From positions 25,370,234-25,434,233 of the forward strand of contig OW386293.2 of the NCBI GenBank assembly GCA_936432065.2: a stretch of DNA of 64,000 nucleotides. The letters run 5' to 3'. The notes under the pieces are model-generated. The model searched no databases, was not told where the DNA came from, and saw nothing but the letters and a program-made list of their open reading frames with translations. This DNA is from Rutpela maculata (taxonomy: Eukaryota > Arthropoda > Insecta > Coleoptera > Cerambycidae). The stretch's first letter is position 1, and each line of letters opens with the position of its first letter. The position numbers and the translations under genes are program-made. Shown here piece by piece: positions 44,345 through 54,265 of the stretch.

Positions 44345-44915
44345 CTACTTTAACTATAGTTGGAATGTTGATATAACGTATAAGAAAGAGGTGGTTAAAA
44401 AATAAGAAAACTTGAAATTTTTGCGGGAATAAAATACCAGTTGTTGAAATTGAAGCAAAAGTTTAAAATCTTATGGGAAAAATTGTTCCTAATGTCGATA
44501 GAAGTTCAGATAAGTTCAGAAATTGTCTAGTTTTTTTGGCACCAAGATTAAATTAATTTTGCAAAAGTAACTAAAGAAAGTAGATGATTTATTAATTTGT
44601 TTAATAAAATAATCACAAAATAGTCACTTTTATACTGTTCATATTGTCAAATAAATTAGCCACTTTGCCCACTTTGGTTAACTTTATAAAATTACTTTAA
44701 TCTTAAAGATGTCAAAAAAAAAATGAGATGAAGCTTTCAAATTTCATATCTGAACTTCTATCTCAACATTAGGAATAATTTTTCCTATATTTTCAACTTT
44801 TACTTGAAGAACTGGCGGTACTTTTTACTCTTGTAACAATTTCAACTTTTCCTATTTTTTAACCACTGATCTGTACGTTATATCGACATTCCAACTATAG
44901 CTGAAAGGACTTTTC
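44345..44915. mobile_element. Foldback MITE
   Basis: Arms 'AACTATAGTTGGAATGTTGA...ATAACGTA' and 'TACGTTATATCGACATTCCA...CTATAGCTG' are inverted copies of about 150-200 bp. They also share 'GGAAAAATTGTTCCTAATGT' and its complement. No coding content. Confidence 0.65.
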
Positions 44916-45303
44916 AGAATGTATGTAAACCTTTTTATAAAGAATGACTAGAAAATAATATTTAATATGTATATATATTTTTTGTGGTATTCGGATATTT
45001 TCAGTATTCGAATACCTTTATTGTATTCGGATACTTTTGTTGCATTCGGATACCTTTAGTGTATTCGAATACTTTCGGTGTATTCGGATACTTTTATTAG
45101 TATTCGAATACTTTTATAAGTATTCCAATACTCGCCTAATGTATTCGAATAACGGATACTTTATTAATTTATGTCGGCTACTTATGGCTAACGGATACAA
45201 TTTTAAGAAAGTATTCAAATACAGCTTTCGGATACAGAAAAAATATCCGAATATTGTATTCGAATACAGATGTATTCGAATACTACCCAGCTCTGTTTGA
45301 CAC

Positions 45304-46000
45304 CCTATATAATGCATTACTACTACTTTAAAATCAGCGCTTTCTTACGTTCCCGATGAATTTGACTCCGTTGTCGGGAATTAGAAATGCTGTACTTATT
45401 AGACCTACTCGTTCCCCATCCTAAATTTAATACATGTTATAGTTGTCTGCTTTGAATGTGTAGTTCTAATATTTTCAGAACAATTTGCAGATTGTTAGTA
45501 TCGATGGACACCACAACAACCATCCCACAACAACCTTTTGAGAAAAAATAAATTAACTGAATAGTGCGTACAAAGCTTTCAAATCTCAAATTGTGATTAT
45601 TTTATTCATTGAAAAATATTGTTGTCACATTGCATCAAAAGGGATTTTGGATTTAGGATTTTGAATCTCACTGAAAATGTCGTCTAATTTTGACAAGTTG
45701 TAGCTTATGATTATGCAACACTGAAAAATGAATTTTAAGATATAAAATTCGAGCAGGAATAGAAACGCCCATAGGTTCGATACCCTAGTTTATCAGTTAA
45801 GTGTGTGATTTGGAAACTTAAGTTTTTTGGCATAGAAATAATCTTACTATCATCTGGAGATGAAGTGGTCCATGTTCGTTTTATATAAAATGTAATACAT
45901 ATAAAGAAAAAGTAGTAAGGAAAAAGAAGACGGTCAGTGGAAAGGTGAGTTTATAAGGAGTCACTCTGTCTTGGGAGAACAGCTTTGGCTTAGGTCCATG
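45304..46000. other. No gene recognised
   Basis: No repeat or ORF with recognisable similarity. Confidence 0.4.
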
Positions 46001-46013
46001 TGAGAATAGAAGT

Positions 46014-47430
46014 TTAGTCTAGAAAGTGGTCTAAAATATCCGCGAAATAGCAGGGGTGTTGTTGGAATGTTTCTACCTGAAAGTCAATGCCCCGGAGAAG
46101 CCTATTTGTAGTAAGGCACATCGTGTCAGCGTATTTAGCACAGGTGAAGAGCCTGTGTATTGGATCGGCGATGATAGCGTATACGTCGCAGTTTGCATTC
46201 TGCCTTCTGCTGATCTTGAATAGAAAAGCTGGAGATTCATCATGACCAGAAAGAATCTGACAGACGTTGGGATTAGAAATATCTTCCTGCACCAACTAAC
46301 CGAGTATATCTGGAATTAGAGAATGCAGGGATCGGTCTTTTGTTGAGATATCCCACCATTTCTGAGCAACTGACCTGAAGTACTATTTGGAATACCTCAT
46401 CCCTAACGAGATTCCAGAGGATTGGACATATTACCGAACCCTGAGGACATCCTTTACTTAAGTTTTTTAGAGACAGAAAAATTGTTGGAAAAGAAGAACG
46501 TTTCTCTATGTGAACAACGCCAGTAGATTTACCAAGATTTCCTTGCGATGCAGGATGTCAAGAGCAGAGGATCACCATAGGTTGTTGAAGGTACGAGAAA
46601 TGTGTTTGAATATGTAGCGGCACAATATTTTCAATTATGCTCAGTAACGAGGTCGGAATTCAAGCTAGTTACGGCGGAATAACTCCTCTGAAATGTGTTC
46701 AAAAGGAGTAAAAAGCATAATTTTTTTTTCGAGGTTCTTGTCAAATTCGAGTAGTAAAATGCCTGATCTTAAGAACTTGGGATCCGAGGGACTTTTATTA
46801 GCATCTTTCAATATGGTCGAGAGTTATTCTTTCTTTCATGTAGTTGAAAAATAGCGAAAAGTCAGGCAGTCATTACATGCCATCGAGTGTAGCAATTTGA
46901 GCTAATTGTGGTACCATGGATTTGGTCATGACCTGCAGATTTGCCAGGAATAATTTTATGTATGGCTGCATCTAGTTGCCTATCCGTGAAGGTGGATTGG
47001 AGAAGAGGATTTTCCACTAAAGTAGGAAGATACTACTATCTCAACGCTGCATGAATGGGAAGATCTTGTTCTAGTTAGAGATTTGGCATTAATTTGTCGA
47101 GAAACGCTCGAAGTGTCGAGATTGTATCCAAGTTAAGCCCGTCATCCAGGGGGATGTATGATTGTAAATGTTGACATCTCAGTTTATCTGTAACCATTTT
47201 CCGAATGGAACCCCATGGGTCAGGAAGGAGGTTCTTTTTCTTAAGAAGTTTGGCAAATACATATTTTTAACCAGTTTAGTAGCTCTCTTATAATTTCTGA
47301 AACAGGGACTGTTTATACTCTGTATAAAGTCGCCCCTTACTGCATCTGCACGAGAACGTCGATATAGGTGTCTGGCCTACACGACTCTCTTTTGTGCCTA
47401 AGCTCAGGTGTCCATCATATGTTGCGTTTA
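46014..47430 (-). pseudogene. R1-like LINE ORF2 relic (RT and C-terminal domain)
   Basis: Reading down the minus strand from 47430: 'DPWGSIRKMVTDKLRC', 'LDAAIHKIIPGKSAGHDQIH' (the 'AI..+K..KAPG.D.I' start of RT), then a decayed 'FNNLW' block matching 'GAFDNVWW'. 'KGCPQG'-type sequence follows near 46460 and 'NVCQILSGHDESPAFLFKI' with Cys-His spacing typical of the RNase H-distal C-terminus near 46014-46295. At least six stops or frameshifts interrupt it. Block order and the 'GCPQGS..GP.LWN' signature fit the R1/I group. Original function was target-primed retrotransposition. Confidence 0.7.
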
Positions 47431-47469
47431 TGTATAATCGCGATAGTTCGATAATAGTCACTTTGAATG

Positions 47470-47715
47470 AATCCAGAAGTTGATTCTTTTATTAGCATAT
47501 TGCGATACATTGCATTAGCATCATGCCATCGTCGTGGTTGTCTGTTAAGCGAACGGCTTCATAAAAGCTCTTTCCATCAGCTTCTTAGTGACATCAACCC
47601 AAAATTTTGGAAAGCATTCGATTCGCCTTTTGCCATTCACTTTTTCCTGAACTATCAACTCTTCTATTTTGCCCTCTCCCCGGTTGATGTGAAATATTTA
47701 CAAACATGAATATTA
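47470..47715 (-). pseudogene. C-terminal scrap of the LINE type seen at 27.0-28.7 kb
   Basis: The minus-strand frames give 'NAFQNFGLMSLRS' / 'DVTKKLMESFYEAVRLTDNH', parallel to 'DDVTKELMRMSSGEA' at about 27230-27290. On the plus strand 'CATCAGCTTCTTAGTGACAT' here aligns with 'CATCAGTTCCTTGGTAACAT' there. It is too short to classify further. Confidence 0.45.
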
Positions 47716-48122
47716 ATATTATGCAAGGGTAACTAAAAATATTGCTGGGAATTTATCTTTAATTGACTTAAAAATAAATATTTTTGTGCAACGAAATTTT
47801 TATTCTGCTGCAACTTGTGGCTTTTATCATTGTATGAAATTTATCGTATGACATGCAAGCTAGGAACAGAATTCAGCGAGTCTATTTTTAACCGATGTCA
47901 AGACTGTTATAATGTTTAACCGAGATCTCCATCAGCCGTTCAGCTCGGATTTAAATTGACCCACATCAGAATATTAAGACAGTATTGGGATGAGTGCAAT
48001 ATTTATTTTTATTAGCAGACGTTGATTTACTAACATTTTAAAGATACTATCTGCCTCTGTCGGGAATATTAAAAAACGAACTCAGAAGTGTGAACGTGTA
48101 GTGTACATAATGCAAGAATTAC
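47716..48122. other. No gene recognised
   Basis: A+T-rich, no paired repeats. Confidence 0.4.
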
Positions 48123-48500
48123 ACCGGCACACACAAAAAAAATGCTGAACTGATCACCAGATAATAGATATATCATTTTATATATATTTTGGTGCACTGA
48201 ATGTAAATCTGACAAAAGAGCTCTGTCATCAAGATTATTTTTATTATCAATTTAGTCCTGAAATAATGAATCAGATTTGGATTCAGCGCATCAAAATACA
48301 TATAAAATTATATTTTTCGTCAGTTCAGATTTTTTTTTTTCAAAATTTGAAATAATGGGATATTTGGTGAATAAATTGACAGTAGGAAAAAATCTCAATG
48401 ACTTACAGCTTTTTATCAGCAGATTTGGATTCAGCGTACCAAAATACATATAAAATGATCTGTCTGGTCATCAGTTCAGATTTTTTTTGTGTGTTGGTGT
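48123..48500. mobile_element. MITE with CACACACAAAAAAA ends
   Basis: 'GGCACACACAAAAAAAATGC' with 'TGAACTGATCACC' on the left is mirrored by 'GGTCATCAGTTCAGATTTTT' and 'TTGTGTGTTGGTG' on the right. Inside, 'TTTGGTGCACTGAATGTAAA' and 'TTTGGATTCAGCGTACCAAA' also form an inverted pair. No ORF; TSD not resolved. Confidence 0.65.
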
Positions 48501-48539
48501 TATTTATCTAATTTTAAATCTTTTGAAGTTTGTGAATTT

Positions 48540-49960
48540 TATCCTCCCCATCCATAAAAATGGGGAGGTTACTGCATTGGGTGAGTTCCGTTACGACCAA
48601 TTGTAAGTACAGTGAATTCACTAATCCATGCGCTAGCAAAATATTTACCAGACATACTCAAAGCATTTATTGGGCAAACAGAACACCATATCAGGACTTC
48701 ACACCATTTCATACAAGAGCTGAAGAACATCACAGTGGGCCAAGAAGATATAATAGTCAGTTTTGACATAACATCACTCTTCACAAATATACCAGTTAAT
48801 GAGGCGAAAGAATTAGCTCGGGAAGAATTGCAGAACAACGGTTTGGACACCACCTGAGCAGACCTGATGGAGCTTTGTGTCAACTCGACCTGCTTCAACT
48901 TCAATGGAAGCCTATATAAACAAAAAGATGGAGCAGCAATGGGTTCATCTTTATCACCAGTACTCGCCAACTTATTTATGGAAACATTCGAAATAAACGC
49001 CTTGGACAACTACCAATTAAAACCAAAATGTTTGTTTCGATATGTGGACACTTTCATTATATGGCAACATGGCCGTGAGGAGCTGGAGAATTTCAAGGAC
49101 AGCCTAAACAGCTAACATCATCAAATCAAATTCACCATGGAAATAGAAACAGATAGCAAAGTCCCATTTCTGGACGTCCTCGTGTTCAAGAAGGATAATG
49201 GAGGATTAGGACACAAAGTATACAGAAAACCGACGCAAACGCTAATTCTCACCACCACCCAGTACAAAAACAGGCCGTTGTTATACACTAGTACATAGAA
49301 CAAAGCAAAGTGAGAAAGAACATCTTCAAGAAAAATGTTGGACCTTAAAAACATCACTACTGAAAAATGGATGCAAACCGAAGGATATAGACAACGCAAT
49401 AAAGAGACAAGATACAACCAGAACAGAAGAAGAAAACGAAGAAAAGAAATATATGGCAACAGCTTACCTGCCATATATACAAGGATGCATTGACGGAATC
49501 GGAAGAGTTTTGGAGAAAAAGAACGTCAAAGTAGGTGGCACAAGATTTTCCCACATACCGAGGTCCAGAAGAACTAGAAACACCAGGAGTTATACAGCAT
49601 TCCATGTTTCTGCGAACAAGTTTACATCGGAGAGACCAAACGACAAATAAACACCAGACTTAGAGCACACATTAGCAATACAAAGAAGGGAAATTCTACA
49701 AAATCAGCAGTTGCCGAACACTCAGAAGAAACTGGCCATTTGATAAAATTCGACAAGACAAAGAAATTAGCCAACACCAAGTATTATTGGCCAAGAAGAT
49801 ACAGAGAAGTCATTGAAATAAATAAACATCTAAACAACTATAATCGTGACACAGCAGAGCTCACTTCGCCTCAGAAGAAGACCACGACAAGATGGTCGAA
49901 ACGTCGAGCTCTCAACCAAGTCTACCCGGAAGAAGTTAATACCAGATCTTTACGTTCTGA
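48540..49960 (+). pseudogene. Penelope-like element: reverse transcriptase plus GIY-YIG endonuclease
   Basis: Successive plus-strand blocks: 'HIRTSHHFIQELK', 'EDIIVSFDITSLFTNIPVNE' (RT motif A with Asp), 'KQDGAAMGSSLSPVLANLFM'-type motif B (GSSLSPVLANLFME), and 'FRYVDTFIIW', where the family has Y-V-D-D-T (the second catalytic Asp is missing, apparently a 3-base deletion). 'KVPFLDVLVFKKDNGGLGHK' follows. After broken stretches comes 'CEQVYIGETKRQINTRLRAH' with 'GNSTKSAVAEHSEETGHLI', the GIY-YIG nuclease signature. Stops lie near 48855, 49114, 49300 and elsewhere. Block order is that of EN-containing Penelope-like elements, which move by RNA-mediated insertion. The 3' end carries a hammerhead-like motif. 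Confidence 0.88.
49869..49912 (+). ncRNA. Degenerate hammerhead-ribozyme-like motif at the PLE 3' end
   Basis: 'CAGAAGA' (for the core CUGANGA; U4 changed to A), a stem GACCA/TGGTC closed by a ~8 base loop, then 'GAAAC' and 'GTC' in the order expected of a type I hammerhead. Penelope-like elements are known to carry hammerhead motifs in their terminal regions. With the U4 change this copy is probably inactive. Confidence 0.4.
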
Positions 49961-49993
49961 GGTTCCAGGAACACGAAAATGCGGTTTTAAAAG

Positions 49994-50022
<29 letters not shown>
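49994..50022 (+). repeat. (TG)n microsatellite
   Basis: About 13 TG units followed by ATGTATATATG, at the end of the Penelope-like element. Confidence 0.9.
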
Positions 50023-50024
<2 letters not shown>

Positions 50025-50639
50025 ATATGCGGACACGATAGCTCCAAAACCAGTCAACCGATTTTTATGAAATTTGGCACAAGGGTAACATTGGTACCAT
50101 ATATGAGCGGAAAATACTTTAGTGCCGACCGTATGATGTTTAGTGCCCTTTTGGCACATAGACGTTCTTATTCTTCAACATAATATTTTATGTTTTATAT
50201 AAATGGTAAAATATACAGAATTACTAAAAATGTATTTGCGGGAAATAAAAAAAAACACATTATTTAAGAAAATTGTTTCTATCGTATTTGGACTGCAACT
50301 AAATAGTCAAGACTATGATAAAGTATATTGCAGTTCCTTAAAATGTATGGACATTCACATTTGTTCCATTGAAATATGAATTATATTGTAGGTACTAATA
50401 ATCATTTGTCAGATACAATGAAAACGTCCATCTTTGGTTAACCGATCAGCACGTAATAGGGTATATCCGTCGATATAAACGGGTTATTTACAGAATTGTT
50501 GAGTCACGTTTCTGTTAGTCAAAACAAGTCAATATTCGAATTTGAATGAAAGTCCTGAAAACGTCAGATTTAAGAACTAGGGGGCCGATATTTAAATGTG
50601 CCAATCTCAAAAAATATGAATTATTTTGCAAAAAACAAT
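50023..50639. other. No gene recognised
   Basis: Contains 'GATAGCTCCAAAACCAGTCA' and 'GAAATTTGGCACAAGGGTAA', a phrase common to dispersed repeats, but no borders were found. Confidence 0.35.
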
Positions 50640-50740
50640 TATTTGCATCTTTGCATCTTCAGACTCGCCCCCCCTCCCCCCCCCCCTCAAAGTCGAAAAA
50701 AACTTGTATTTTTCATCAGCGCCTCGACTTAAACAACATA
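50640..50740 (+). repeat. Host repeat, second locus, left flank
   Basis: Same order as 22989-23089: 'TTTGCATCTT', C-runs, 'GTCGAAAAAAACTTGTATTT', then 'CTCGACTTAAACAACATA'. The right flank resumes at 52036. Confidence 0.65.
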
Positions 50741-52035
50741 CAGGGTGGGTGTAATCAGTTTCATGTCATTAAAAAAAGTTTTAGAAAAAATAAATAAACA
50801 AAAATTTCGAAAATTTTCAATAATATTGTTTGAGAACTGTTGGAATGTTGGGATAGGCTTTTATCTTCGCGTATGTCGGCGCTTCTAACCATCAAATACG
50901 CTAATTACGGCTCTTTCAAAGTGTTCGCGCTCCTTTGTTAGAGACCGAGCGTCGGCGAGGACACAAGTTGATAATCACACTTTTTTATGGTTTTAAAAGT
51001 AGGTAAGGTAAGGTCTTTAGCGGTGCGGTAAAGGTGAAAGACGTAAGCGTTTTCTGAGTTCCGTTCAAGTCGTTAAGTTCTTGATTACTTACAGACACTA
51101 CTTGTTCGTTCTTTTTGTGTTGCTTTGTGGATTTTGGACCAAGTTTTTATTTTTATTTTCTTTATTGGCAACGTTAGTTGATAGTTTAGTGTGGTACTTT
51201 AATGTGCATAGAAACTATAAAAAATGATCCTAATTTACCAAATGTGTTGAACGGAGTGCGTATGTCCTTAGTTCGACGTGCCGAAAAGTGTACTGATGCA
51301 GACGGAAGCCATTTCGAACAATTTATGTAATCAAAAATAATTTATTGGTAATTTCTAGATTTATTTATCGAATATTTTAGTTTTCGATACCTGATTAGCA
51401 ATTCGTTAAATAAATAAGATTTTTTCCTAACTTAAAATACACAATTGTTTTCTGTTATCGTATCTCATCCGTCTAATTCTTTATTTCCCAATGTCACGTA
51501 ATAATTACTCGTTTTTTAAGCTTAACCCAGAACACTCATTTAGGTTACAAATGTTAATAAACCACATTTAAATCTGATAAATTATAAACAACAATAAAAG
51601 CTCCAATATTTTGTTCTAAATTAAAAAACACACATGTAAAGAAATGCTGTGTTTAAACCTCTACGCCATCATTTGCTTGCAGTTCTGTAAAAAGAGATAA
51701 CGAATTATTTACATTTTTATAATTGGTTCGGTTCAGACGATCATCAAAGGTGCCGCCCTTCTTTGCTTTGAAACCGCGGGCCGGCGAGAACGAGTCGGTC
51801 GGTAATCTTTGCACTTTTTTATGACAATTTAAAAGTTGTATAATTGGGAAGTACACGTCCATTGACCCAGAAAGGCAGTGGTTCTCAAATGTTTCCTACC
51901 CTAATATTCAAATTGTTGACCTAGGTCAGTTTTTCTTCAAAGTGCCCCTAGAGGAAAAAGTCATAAAGGTTTTTTGTTTATCTAGTCGGTCCCATTACCA
52001 GTTTTTTTTAATGACATGAAACTGATTACACCCTG
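50741..52035. mobile_element. Internally deleted mariner element
   Basis: Ends CAGGGTGGGTGTAATCAGTT and complement 'AACTGATTACACCCTG' (left has an extra GGTG). TA at 50739-50740 and 52036-52037. The TIR is about 35 bp. A transposase C-terminus survives at 51223-51330. Two ~80 bp direct repeats lie inside, at about 50905-50990 and 51745-51835 ('GGCGAG(G/A)AC', 'CACTTTTTTATG'). Confidence 0.75.
51223..51330 (+). pseudogene. C-terminal fragment of a mariner-type transposase
   Basis: Thirty-five codons plus TAA: 'NDPNLPNVLNGVRMSLVRRA' then 'EKCTDADGSHFEQFM'. The pattern '...L..V..SF.RRA..CI...GGHFE..L' is the usual end of mariner-like transposases. The catalytic domain is absent from this element. 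Confidence 0.65.
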
Positions 52036-52075
52036 TATATCAAAATTATTTCTACTTCACCTTTTGTATGGCAAA

Positions 52076-52981
52076 GGCCATTCTTTGTCCTTTTATTCAT
52101 GTTTATCCACATCAATATCGTGTTTTTGGCAACCGACATAGCTCAATGGAGTCTAGTTAGACATGTTGTTTCAACAGGTGGTGGTGGGCACTTTAGAAAT
52201 CATTTGAAAGAAATATACAAATAATATTATCCACCTACCTATGATATTTAAACAATTTTCAACCTCAACGTTTACATTATATAAGAAGTTGGTCTACTCT
52301 GTATTACCAACTTGAAAATCAACTTAAGTCATCTTTATATGTAAATAAATTGCTTAAAATACTTCATGTCACCACCGACACAATAAGTGACAGCAGTGAC
52401 GATAATGTAAGCGACAACACATTATAACAAATCTTTCCACCCACTACGTGTCAAAAATAAGTGCAGTACTGAAATTTCAGTCGAAATTGCGACAGTGGAG
52501 AAAATATTGAAAATGTTATAGACAAATTCTAGTAGTTTTTGAAAAGTTTCCATAATATTTATGAATGGTGTTAGATCAGATCGAAAATATTAGCAGGAAA
52601 TAATTAATGTATTTTTTTGTAACATTGCCAAATTTGAATGTTTCAGAATTTTCTAGCTGAAATCTTCACCTGACTATTGTGTAAAGAGCATCATAGTCTG
52701 ATTTATCTACACATAGACAGAGTACTTGTTTTACAAAAATAAAATATTTTTAATTATACTTGACACCAATTTTTGAAATATAAAGGTCTGGTGAGGTCTC
52801 AATTTCAGTTTTCTTTTTACATAGGGTAACAGAAAAGTGTCTGTTAATTTCTGGGTAGGTAACAGATATCAAAATAATGAAAAATATTCCTCTTTGATAT
52901 AGGCTCATAGGCTCGAAAATGCTCCTCTACCGAATGCCCATTGCATTACAACTTTATTCAGTAGATGCCTAATTAACTCTA
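52076..52981. other. No gene recognised
   Basis: A+T-rich sequence without recognisable elements. Confidence 0.4.
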
Positions 52982-53439
52982 TTAGAACGAATACATAAAT
53001 CGATAGGATATTTGAAGTGACATGCTTAATAGACAGTATGCTGATATAAAGTGTCCCCATAAATAAAAATCTACAGATTTATAGCTACAATACCAAAATA
53101 CGTCTAAGCCTCCTTGCATAACGGCCAAGAAAGCTTCTTTCAGCAGATCTGGAAGACAGTTTTTCAAGAAATTCTTGTAATAATTTCTAATAAGAGCAAA
53201 ATTGGTTGGAAGACATTCTTCCTGGTACAAAGTCAGCTTCCTTAGTCCTTGTTCAGTCTGTATGTGATAAAAATGCAATTGATAGGCCCTCAGATATACC
53301 ATAAGGTCATATGATCTACGCCTTCAATGACAGCAGTTCGTCTTATACAACTTTAGATCCTTCTTCCAAATCCATTGTCCGGCTGCCTTGTGGTCTGTCG
53401 TGATCTGAAGCTGTAGGTTTAAAACGTCCTGTTGATGCA

Positions 53440-53610
53440 CTCTTGGAAATATTTCCTAACTTAACATTTCTATTACACTAAAAGTTTACCTGGAGAGGAA
53501 ATATTCTTCCAACCTACACGTTCTCCACAAAACCGTCATATTCTTTCTTATGGGGTCATTTAAAAAAATTTGTGTATATAAATCAAAGGGGACTTCTGAA
53601 AAGATAAGAA
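53440..53610 (+). pseudogene. Possible mariner transposase scrap
   Basis: Plus-strand frames near 53505-53590 give 'PTRSPQNRH' then, after a shift, 'FLWGHLKKFVYINQRG'. This resembles 'P.RSPDL.P.DFFLWGHLK..VY' of DUF4817-type mariners. On the opposite strand near 53060, 'DFYLWGHF' appears. Both are too decayed to be certain. Confidence 0.35.
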
Positions 53611-53934
53611 TACCCGTTGGGAAACAATAATAAACGATCATGAAATATTATGACAAGTTCAGTATAATGTACGCTCCAGACTAGAGTTCAGTGCCCAATA
53701 GTAGGCCACCTAGATAACTTTGAAGAAGTGATGGAACATGATTCCCTCGTTAATAATGTCTTGGTTATGTTTTTACTTCCTTCACTTATCGAAAGGAAGG
53801 ATTGTAATCATGAAAAAGCAAAGATCTTTCGATTTCCTGAGTCTGTCAGTTTCTCTGTTTGTCAACCTGGTGTCTGTCTATCTGTTGGTGATCTATATCT
53901 ATCTATATCTACAAGACTATTTAACGGAGAAAAA

Positions 53935-54265
53935 TAATATTTGATATGCTATTGTCAACGAAGAAAATGGGATACACTTTTAATCAAAAATATACAGGAT
54001 GGATATCCTAAAAAAATAATTAATGAAAAAAGTGACGGAGGACAATCATATTTGACAATTGTCAAGGAATAAACAAGTTATACTTTTAGTGGTACGTGGT
54101 GAACATTCTTAAAAAGGTAATTAACCAAGAAAATGTGTCGAAGGGCAATAATACTTGGCAAGTAGTTAACACAACGGACAAGGAAGAAACATACTATACT
54201 TTTAATGAAAAATATACAAGGTGGTCACCCAAAAAATGTGTTAAGAAAAGATAGTGGAAAACAAT
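53935..54265 (+). repeat. Outlying copies of the ~110 bp satellite
   Basis: Three degenerate units with 'AATATACA(G/A)G(A/G)TGG', 'AGTGACGGAGGACAATCATA' and 'GTAGTTAACACAACGGACAA'. The nearest main array is 18 kb away. Confidence 0.75.

Larger units (their letters stand above)
43065..45295. mobile_element. hAT-type non-autonomous element with perfect 8 bp TSD
   Basis: Termini CAGAGCTGGGTCGGATAC and complement CCCAGCTCTG are flanked by identical TTTGACAC (43057-43064, 45296-45303). Both features are diagnostic of the hAT superfamily. Subterminal regions (43075-43225 and 44985-45285) are packed with palindromic GTATTCGAATAC and GTATCCGAATAC motifs. No transposase. Three other repeats are nested inside: 43425-43720, 43721-44233 and 44345-44915. 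Confidence 0.9.

Noticed and set aside
49846..50183. ORFs ending in Val-Cys repeats
   Set aside because: Their ends are translations of the (TG)n microsatellite; the earlier part is the Penelope-like element in mixed frames.
52982..53302. 106-codon minus-strand ORF as a transposase gene
   Set aside because: Only 'DFYLWGH' resembles mariner; the rest shows no catalytic motif or helix-turn-helix.
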